From assembly GCA_928212115.1 (NCBI GenBank), contig CAKMRJ010005634.1:181493472-181557471 (forward strand): a stretch of DNA of 64,000 bases, given 5' to 3'. Position 1 is the first letter of the stretch; every line of letters starts with the position of its first letter. A program made the translations under genes and the position numbers. The DNA comes from Lactuca virosa. Lineage: Eukaryota; Streptophyta; Magnoliopsida; Asterales; Asteraceae. The notes under the pieces were generated by a model. That model made no database searches and was not told where the DNA came from. It worked only from the letters and a program-made list of their open reading frames with translations. Positions 57,601 to 64,000 of the stretch are shown here, one piece after another.

Positions 57601-57722
57601 CTTCTTAATTATAAATATGATGGTTATATGGATTTGATCACTATTATTCATTTTGTTATGATACTATACATGAAGTCATCCACTCTCAGACGTTTCCGCC
57701 ATTCTCGTTTGGGGGTATGACA
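54608..57722 (+). mobile_element. Solo LTR (about 3.1 kb) nested inside the solo LTR
   Basis: Tips are TGTGACAACC (54608) and GGTATGACA (57722). Flanking ctacg (54603-54607) and ctaca (57723-57727) agree at 4 of 5 bases, as expected of an aged target duplication. It contains a tandem duplication (55272-55940) and a block at 57045-57190 homologous to 25316-25470. No coding domain; the frame at 56223-56450 is not supported. Confidence 0.8.
55272..55940. repeat. Tandem duplication, about 333-bp unit
   Basis: The block with polypyrimidine C-runs, atcacttttcttcatttctt and gataattcttcataagttgg recurs 333 bp later (for example 55356 versus 55689). Copies are well conserved except in the C-rich part and the caagtgttcttcaacc repeats at the right end. 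Confidence 0.85.
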
Positions 57723-57867
57723 CTACAAGACCAATTTGCAACAAATTTCATTCTAAGGGATGAAATGGAAAATACATGGTGTCTGGGTGTTACAAGATGG
57801 CGGTAAGCTTTAAGATGTTGAAGAACATAGGGCTTCGTTTTTTGCAGATGGGTCACAAACCGGGTAT

Positions 57868-57890
57868 GGATGAGAGAGAGAGAGAGAGAG
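57868..57890. repeat. (GA)n microsatellite in right TIR
   Basis: A GA tract at the position corresponding to the C21 run of the left TIR. Confidence 0.9.
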
Positions 57891-58118
57891 GTGGACCCCT
57901 TTTTTTTTATTGTTTAAATAAATAAATAAGTATTAGATTTTAAAAAAAAATGAAAGAAAATAGAAGATAAATACCTCAAGGGTATTAAAGTCATTTCAGT
58001 TTACTGAGGGACCAAATCCGCAACGAAACTAGCTCAAAAGGACCACGAAGCCAAAAAAATCGAAATTTGGACTAAGCAAAAAATGCATGTCTCAAGGACT
58101 ATTTTTGCAGTTTTGTCT

Positions 58119-59028
58119 TTTTTTTTTAATTACAAAACTGTATTTCAAATAATATCTTAATAAAAAGAACTAAATATCAATGTTTTACGATATATATAAC
58201 AAATATAGGTAAATGAATAATTATAAATTGATGTATGCATGCATGCCGAATTAAAGTTGCCGGAGCCGTTGCTCCGGCCGACATACACCAACATAGAAGC
58301 TCATTCTGAATTCTGAAAGTTCTTATTTTTTTATATAACATACATTACACACTAAGTGCATGCATTTATTTTAGCAAATGCTTGAAAAATACTCATTCTC
58401 TAACCACGAAAACTATAATCATAAACTATTTTTTATTTAATATATTAACCTATTCACTTGAACTTCTTACGTAAACATTAAGTTTTCAGTTAATGCTATA
58501 TTTTGTTGATTATATATATTAATACTTCTTCTAGCCTAGAAAAGTCAAATATTCTTTAAATATTAAATACTTATTTTCTAGAAAAGTCATGAATAGCATA
58601 AAGATGGCAACGGGTAAGGTAAGAACACCATTGTGAATAAAGAAAATTCGGAGATGAGAATTTTATAAAGAAATTTTGAGGATAAAAATTACCCAAGACA
58701 GAATCTTGAAAGCAAAAAGGATTCAAAGCTTATTTCAAAAAAATGCTTTGAAGCCATTCAAAATGGACAATGTGCCTTTTGTAGTACAATGATGTCTATA
58801 CATTTAAAGCTTTGAAAGAAAAAAAAAAAGTTGTTTTAAGTAGGGTTAATGTCATAAAAACTTTTAAGTTTTCAGATTTTATTGGTTTTGTTTAAAGTTG
58901 AATTTTATGTCCGGTATTACCCTCATATTTTCCAAAAAAATTTTGGTTTTATCATTTTACCGATGATAATAGGTTTTCTAAGTTACCACTTACCATTATA
59001 TTAACTTCGCAAAAAACCTTGAAGTTAT

Positions 59029-59067
<39 letters not shown>

Positions 59068-59452
59068 CCTTAAGTTTATAATTTTTTACGCTTTTACCGT
59101 AAATATTTTCTTTCATGCCTATTCATGCAGAAAAAAATCGTATTTATATACGAAAAAAATGTTAAATTAAATATTGTATTTACGTTCTTTTTTAACAAAA
59201 AAAGTATTACTATGCCTTTTAATTTTTTTTATGAAAAATAATTAATTTAGCATCATCTAAATAAATGTTTTAGCAAGTTCCTTCATCAAAATTGTCATTT
59301 CAAGCACATATATGTTGTTATGAAAATAAAAATAAAAACAGTAGAAATGATCATACATGTAGTTTAAACTTTATAATAATAATAATATGTTATTGCTATT
59401 AATATTATTTTGATTGTTTTTGGCAAATTATTTTAATAATATATTTTCAATG

Positions 59453-59511
<59 letters not shown>

Positions 59512-59524
59512 AAAATAGATTAAA
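58119..59524. other. AT-rich spacer, no gene seen
   Basis: Includes a T-run of about 34 bases at 59032-59065 and an (AT)n tract at 59459-59495. Frames here arise from these tracts. Confidence 0.5.
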
Positions 59525-59719
59525 GGTGTGTTTGACACACAACGTTTGGGAGCTTTTTGTTCTAGTTTTTAAGAAAATGCTTGTAAAAAAGAAAAAAAAA
59601 AGTTTTGTCTGACGACAGGAGCGTTTAGTTTTTAGCATAAACAAAACGCTCCAAAATAAAACGTTGTCCGCTACCCGCTAACTGCTATCTGCTACCAGCT
59701 AGTTTTGCCGAGAATGCCA
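59525..59719. mobile_element. MITE-like element, second copy
   Basis: Starts ggtgtgtttgacacac and ends gccgagaatgcc (complement ggcattctcggc). It shares aacgtttgggagc and aaacaaaacgctcc with the copy at 984-1235. About 195 bp, non-coding. Confidence 0.5.
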
Positions 59720-62092
59720 TAACTAATCAAAAAATAATATATCTTAATATTTTTATATGAATTGGCGGTAAAATAAGTTATTGTTAACGCATAAGGTAAG
59801 AGAATATATAAAACAATTTATTGCAAAAACTATGTATAATTTTATAAGTAGTTTGGAGTGATATTTAAAAAAAAAATCATTTCTAATGGTAAAAAATATC
59901 ATAGCAAAAGATTTATAATGAATTACCATTTAGAAGCTCTAAATTGGAAAAAGGGAATTGAAGAATGCTTATAAAAATACTAGAAAACACACAAGTTAAA
60001 GGATGAATACAGAGATGAAATGAATATAGGTCATTATACATAAGTCCTTCCACCAATACAATGAATCAAGTAAATGAGTCACGCTATTAATTCCTTAAAA
60101 TAATATTCTAGATATTTACACAAAAATATATCATTCTAAGAAAAGATATTTATAAGAATAGTTATTTGACCATTGTACTTTTCTGGTTCAACCTTTGATT
60201 ATTCAAATGTCATAAATGACCCTTCGACTAAGTATTCAAGTAACACTCTTATAAAATGCACCTTATATCAATATTTATAAACTTCAGAACTTATTCCCAA
60301 TATTAATATTTATCTTCCAAAAATAATATTTTTACAGAAAAGTCAATATGTTGATATACTACACATCATCATTGATATCCAATTTGATAATTATTTCTTG
60401 AAAAGTTTGCAGTATTAAGATAATCATTCTATTTTTAGTATTAGCTCATTTTTTTTATAAAAAACAAATTACATTATATTAATAATCAATATTGTTAATA
60501 AGGGAATGCAAGGTCGATTATATATAACCATACAAACCACAAACAAGTTAATAATACAAAATCATAAACATGTTCGAACCTGTTGTATTCTTATATTAGA
60601 GCATCTACAATGATGTTTACATATATTTGGAGCGTTTCAAAATTCAAACGATATCTTCCGATTATCAGAATATAACCCTACATGACATGATATAATTCCT
60701 AAAAATTAAACCCTACATGTCTATTTGAATGAATATTATGAATATAATGTTCAAGGTATTATTATTAATCAAATAGACAAATACTGTTTGTTATTAAAGT
60801 ATATGAAATTATACTTATTTTTCTTGGTGCTTTGGGGCCATTTGATTCGAAGTTAAATGGTGTGGTCTGCCACGTGGGCAACACTGGCCCTACAATGTCG
60901 CCCTTTTCCAACCAATAAAAAATCGAATTAAAGAATATTGAATATTTTAATCACATATATATAATTCATCCAAATAATGCTTTACCCATGTAGTTAATGC
61001 CTAATAATTCACCTTAAAAATAAAAATAATCTCAACCGGCCATTGGCACATGATCAAATGCATGTAGGTCTCTTCCATCTTATTTTTAATTTAATTTTTT
61101 GTGTACTTTTTTTTAATTAAGAGTGAACGATATCGTTAATCTAATACAAAATTATTAAGTTTGGATCTTATATTGCGTATTTTTCATAAATTATTTATGT
61201 TACAAATAACTGAAAATAATCTCCAAAGACAAATAATTCAATTAGTTGACTCGTATAGAAAGTAATTTAAAGGTAAAAAGTAGAAAAATGACTATAATGC
61301 TAATTTCTAAGCGTTTTTTTTAAAAGCCAAAATTTTCAAAAATACAAAAAACAGTCGTGATTTTCGTAAGTGCCTACTAAAATAATTTTTTTTTTGAACT
61401 TCAAACCTTTATAACTTTTTAATACAAACCTCGTTTCGGGTTGAATATTTTTCATTGTGTTCGTCTTTCCATATACATATTACATTCAAAATTTGGATGT
61501 TGGAAAGTCATAATCTTTTAACTCCAAATAGACTACTCAACGAAAAAATATGAAAAAAGATAAAACTTTGATCCTTCATAAATTACGATACGAACTTGAT
61601 TTGAAATGAATTATTTTTCATTTTGTTATTTGTAAAAAGGGTCATCTGTGAACATATTACACTCTCAAATTGGATGCTGGGAAATCATATTTTTTTTATC
61701 TCCAAAATAAAATATTTAGTAAGGGTCAATGTAAATGACTGGGCAAAAGGTTTTGATGCGAAAGAAACTCTATTTTGTGGTTATATGATGAAGAAAATGA
61801 ACAATCAATCCGCTTTGTAGTAAAAACTATTGTATTAAGATTATTTATATCGAATTATATGTTATATATAACATATGTTTATGCAGCAAAATTGAATTAT
61901 GATGGTGTTGTTCGTGATGTAGCCAATATTTTAATTTTTGTACATAATAGTTTCGGTTGATGTTGATTTTCTTGTTCCATAGAAAGAAAAGGAGAGGAAG
62001 GAAACAAGTTGGAGTATGTCATTAATCTACTCAAAGTCAAGCACAGTAGAGATTTGATAGAAGACATGGCACGATGATTGTCCATGAATTAC

Positions 62093-62120
62093 ATATATAT
62101 ATAATTATATATTATATATA

Positions 62121-62174
<54 letters not shown>
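62093..62174. repeat. (TA)n followed by (GA)n microsatellite
   Basis: A compound dinucleotide tract with small interruptions. Confidence 0.93.
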
Positions 62175-63185
62175 CTAGGTTCAGATGTTTAAAGTAATTA
62201 TTATGTTATTGTATGCATAAATGTGAGCCAATCAAAATTAAATAAAAAATTAAATAATTAAATAAATAAATAAGGGTAATTTAGTAATATGATTAATAAC
62301 TTCCAAAAATAATCTCTATAATCATGGTATTGACTTTTAATCTAATTTCTCAATGTTTATATCTAATTGACTTTTTTAACCCTAAATTTATACCCTTCAT
62401 AAATCGGCCTCACATCCTTACCATGGGCCGACCATAGCAACTCCATATCTTCAATTCGACATCAACCCAACTTCACATGCTCGATTCCGAGACCCATCTC
62501 ATACGTTTTCTTGGATTTTACATTCAAAATCTACAACCGAATTCAACATGCGTCCTTATTTCTCAGTGATAAAGAAACAATATTCAACGGTAAAATCGCA
62601 CACTCATCAACTTGTTTTATGTTTACTGTTTAGATATAATAATGATTTAGGGTTTTAATTCTCCTCTTTCGCCGTTTCTTGGGTTTTGGGAATTTCCATG
62701 TGAAATTTGAATCATATAATCTCTTTAATCAATATGCTTTTGATGTTAAAATATATTCGATTAATGATCCAGTGGAAAACATAATTTTGAGAAAATTGTT
62801 GATACCACCTAAGTGCGCCGTTTTCAAAAGAAAGCATAATTGTCTTCATTATTTTGTGTACTGTGTAAAATAGTTTTTTGGATCTCAAAATACAATCAAT
62901 GGGTTTAGTTCCTCCAAAATCGGCTCTTCAATCTTCCGACTTCTAATTACATTAAATCGATCATTATTCGGTCTATGTTTTGTTTCTTTAAAATGTCAAA
63001 AAAAAAGAATAAAAAGAACAATATTTTTTTCTTTTCTCCATCATTTACGTAGACAAAGAAAAAAAAATACTTTAACTGGTTTTGTCTTTACTTTTGTATG
63101 AATTGTTTCTCTCACTAGAAAAACAAATAAAAAGATAGGTGTTTGTGGAAATGCATAATCTAACCAGACAATGTGGTATATATTC

Positions 63186-63313
63186 ATTCTGTCAGAATTA
63201 CTAAAGCTTGTCTTATTATACAATTCCAATTCCATCAGAATGGAATCACAAATTCAAATTATATCGGAATGGAAACACGAATTCTAATTCTGTTGGAATG
63301 GAATATGAATATT
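63186..63313. repeat. Short tandem array of ATTCNGTCAGAAT-like palindromes
   Basis: Related 13-mers occur at 63186 (attctgtcagaat), 63229 (attccatcagaat), 63258 (attatatcggaat) and 63287 (attctgttggaat). The last three are spaced exactly 29 bp apart. An exact copy of the first recurs at 63801-63813. Confidence 0.7.
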
Positions 63314-64000
63314 TTCTCATTGATTATACATGTTCTACAATTTTTGGTTATTGGTTTTGGTGCAATTAACAAGTTCGCATATTTTTCCAAAGGAATATAG
63401 TTTTTTATTTATCATTTGCTAATGCGTTATTGGATTCTAACCTACAATTGAATTTGTTCTCACAGAAGTTGATGCTTGAAGAACGGACAACAAAATTGAA
63501 AGTGTTTCTTAACAACATTATTCTTTTAGAATGAATTAGTGTATTTGTTAGATTTTGATGTTTTTTTTCCCGATTTGAAAGTTTTTTAGTTTTATTCTTT
63601 AACAATAAATGTAATTTTAGCAATTGTTACATGTATTCTATAAGAATTAATGTAATTTTTGTTTTAATTTTTCAATTGATGGTTCGAGAATTTATTATTC
63701 TACAAGAAATTTTTAAAGTCATGATCAAGAAATATGTTGAAGAATATTTTTATTATTTTATGGTTTAAGAATATTTTTATTTTTAAACATACCCAAACAT
63801 ATTCTGTCAGAATGTCCGAATTAAAAACCTTATAATTCGTAAAATCGGATTTTTAAAATTAATAGAATCTAATGATCTCTTAAAATATGCAAATTTCCTT
63901 TATTAAATCTATATTAATTGACTAAAATACCCTTATAATTAAATTAGATGATATTTTTCAATTACATTTAATTCAATAATATATATTAATCACTTTCTTA

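Larger units (their letters stand above)
52981..57794 (-). mobile_element. Solo LTR (family of 31975-33400), interrupted by a second LTR
   Basis: Tips are TGTAACATCC (52981) and GGGTGTTACA (57794). The 5-bp target duplication AGATG is perfect (52976-52980 and 57795-57799). Its own length is about 1.7 kb once the nested element and its duplication are removed. On the minus strand it carries the same telo-box/TATA-like block as the LTR at 33.15 kb (54490-54522; TATA mutated) and GTACGC palindrome pairs. No internal domain exists, so it is a product of LTR-LTR recombination. Confidence 0.85.
51794..58118. mobile_element. Mutator-like element with about 280-bp TIRs, host of two nested LTRs
   Basis: The left arm (51794-about 52070: agataaaactgcaaaaata, ctagtttcgtta, gaaatgactttaatacc, atttatttatttaaaca) is matched in inverse order by about 57840-58118. 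The original interior is 52071-52975 plus 57800-57840. It encodes no recognisable transposase; the frame at 52158-52511 (117 aa) has no known domain. Flanking 9-mers match 7 of 9 but are T-rich, so the target duplication is weak. It is interrupted by the solo LTR at 52981-57794. Confidence 0.75.
59720..64000. other. AT-rich region, no gene recognised
   Basis: Many short frames (for example 61623-61820, 62679-62873, 63173-63400) have AT-driven compositions and no recognisable motif. A (TA)n plus (GA)n tract lies at 62093-62174, followed by gctaggttcagatg, a phrase often seen at the edge of plant repeats; no second edge was found. A palindromic minisatellite lies at 63186-63313. Confidence 0.45.

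Overview
This window looks like nuclear DNA of a eudicot plant. The genes have many short introns, the intergenic DNA is AT-rich with long (TA)n tracts, and most of the space is LTR retrotransposons, Mutator-like elements, Helitrons, MITEs and LINE fragments. The gag remnants and LTR styles resemble, from memory, those of lettuce-type Asteraceae. That assignment is an inference, not a match.

Four protein genes are well supported. (1) 2145-5550 (+): a 16-exon ALG1/TURAN-type beta-1,4-mannosyltransferase of ER N-glycan assembly. (2) 9898-11999 (+): a 7-exon triose-phosphate/nucleotide-sugar translocator family membrane protein, At3g14410-like. (3) 36651-40354 (+): an 8-exon ubiquitin-specific protease of the UBP25 type, preceded by a short uORF whose stop codon overlaps the main start. 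(4) 47750-49177 (-): an intronless AGCVIII protein kinase of the WAG1/WAG2 type. From memory, the Arabidopsis homologues of genes 2, 3 and 4 lie close together (At3g14410, At3g14400, At3g14370), so the window probably preserves an ancient gene order expanded by transposons.

Layout: 1-2.1 kb upstream DNA with a MITE; 2.1-5.6 kb mannosyltransferase; 5.6-9.6 kb AT-rich spacer and a long-TIR element ending about 290 bp before the translocator start; 9.9-12.0 kb translocator; 13.2-21.8 kb a non-autonomous Athila-like element (LTR, gag, protease, no RT or integrase, decayed 3' ORF, LTR); 22.1-23.3 kb Helitrons; 23.3-26.1 kb LTR-like sequence; 26.8-33.4 kb a minus-strand Ty3/Gypsy remnant with an approximately 3 kb LTR inserted in an older related LTR; 33.4-35.0 kb the 3' end of another LTR element; 35.2-36.1 kb a LINE fragment; 36.6-40.4 kb UBP25; 42.35-44.09 kb a Mutator-like element containing a Helitron; 44.1-44.75 kb a second copy of the 9-kb TIR element; 47.75-49.2 kb WAG kinase; 51.8-58.1 kb a three-level nest (Mutator-like element > solo LTR with perfect target duplication > solo LTR); 58.1-64 kb AT-rich DNA without recognisable genes.

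The most unusual signal is a repeated architecture in several unrelated LTR retrotransposons here: short CpG-containing near-palindromes arranged in pairs at a nearly fixed spacing. In the Athila-like element, 17 copies of a TCACGACGTGA-type site form seven pairs and one triplet, always 22 or 23 bp apart. Two related LTRs elsewhere carry pairs of 15-bp GTACGC...GTAC palindromes mostly 21-22 bp apart, and a third family has an 18-bp palindrome pair. I know no standard name for this arrangement. Other notable points are GC-AG introns in two neighbouring genes, LTR promoters with telo-box pairs beside a TATA box, and dense GGCCCA arrays in LTRs.
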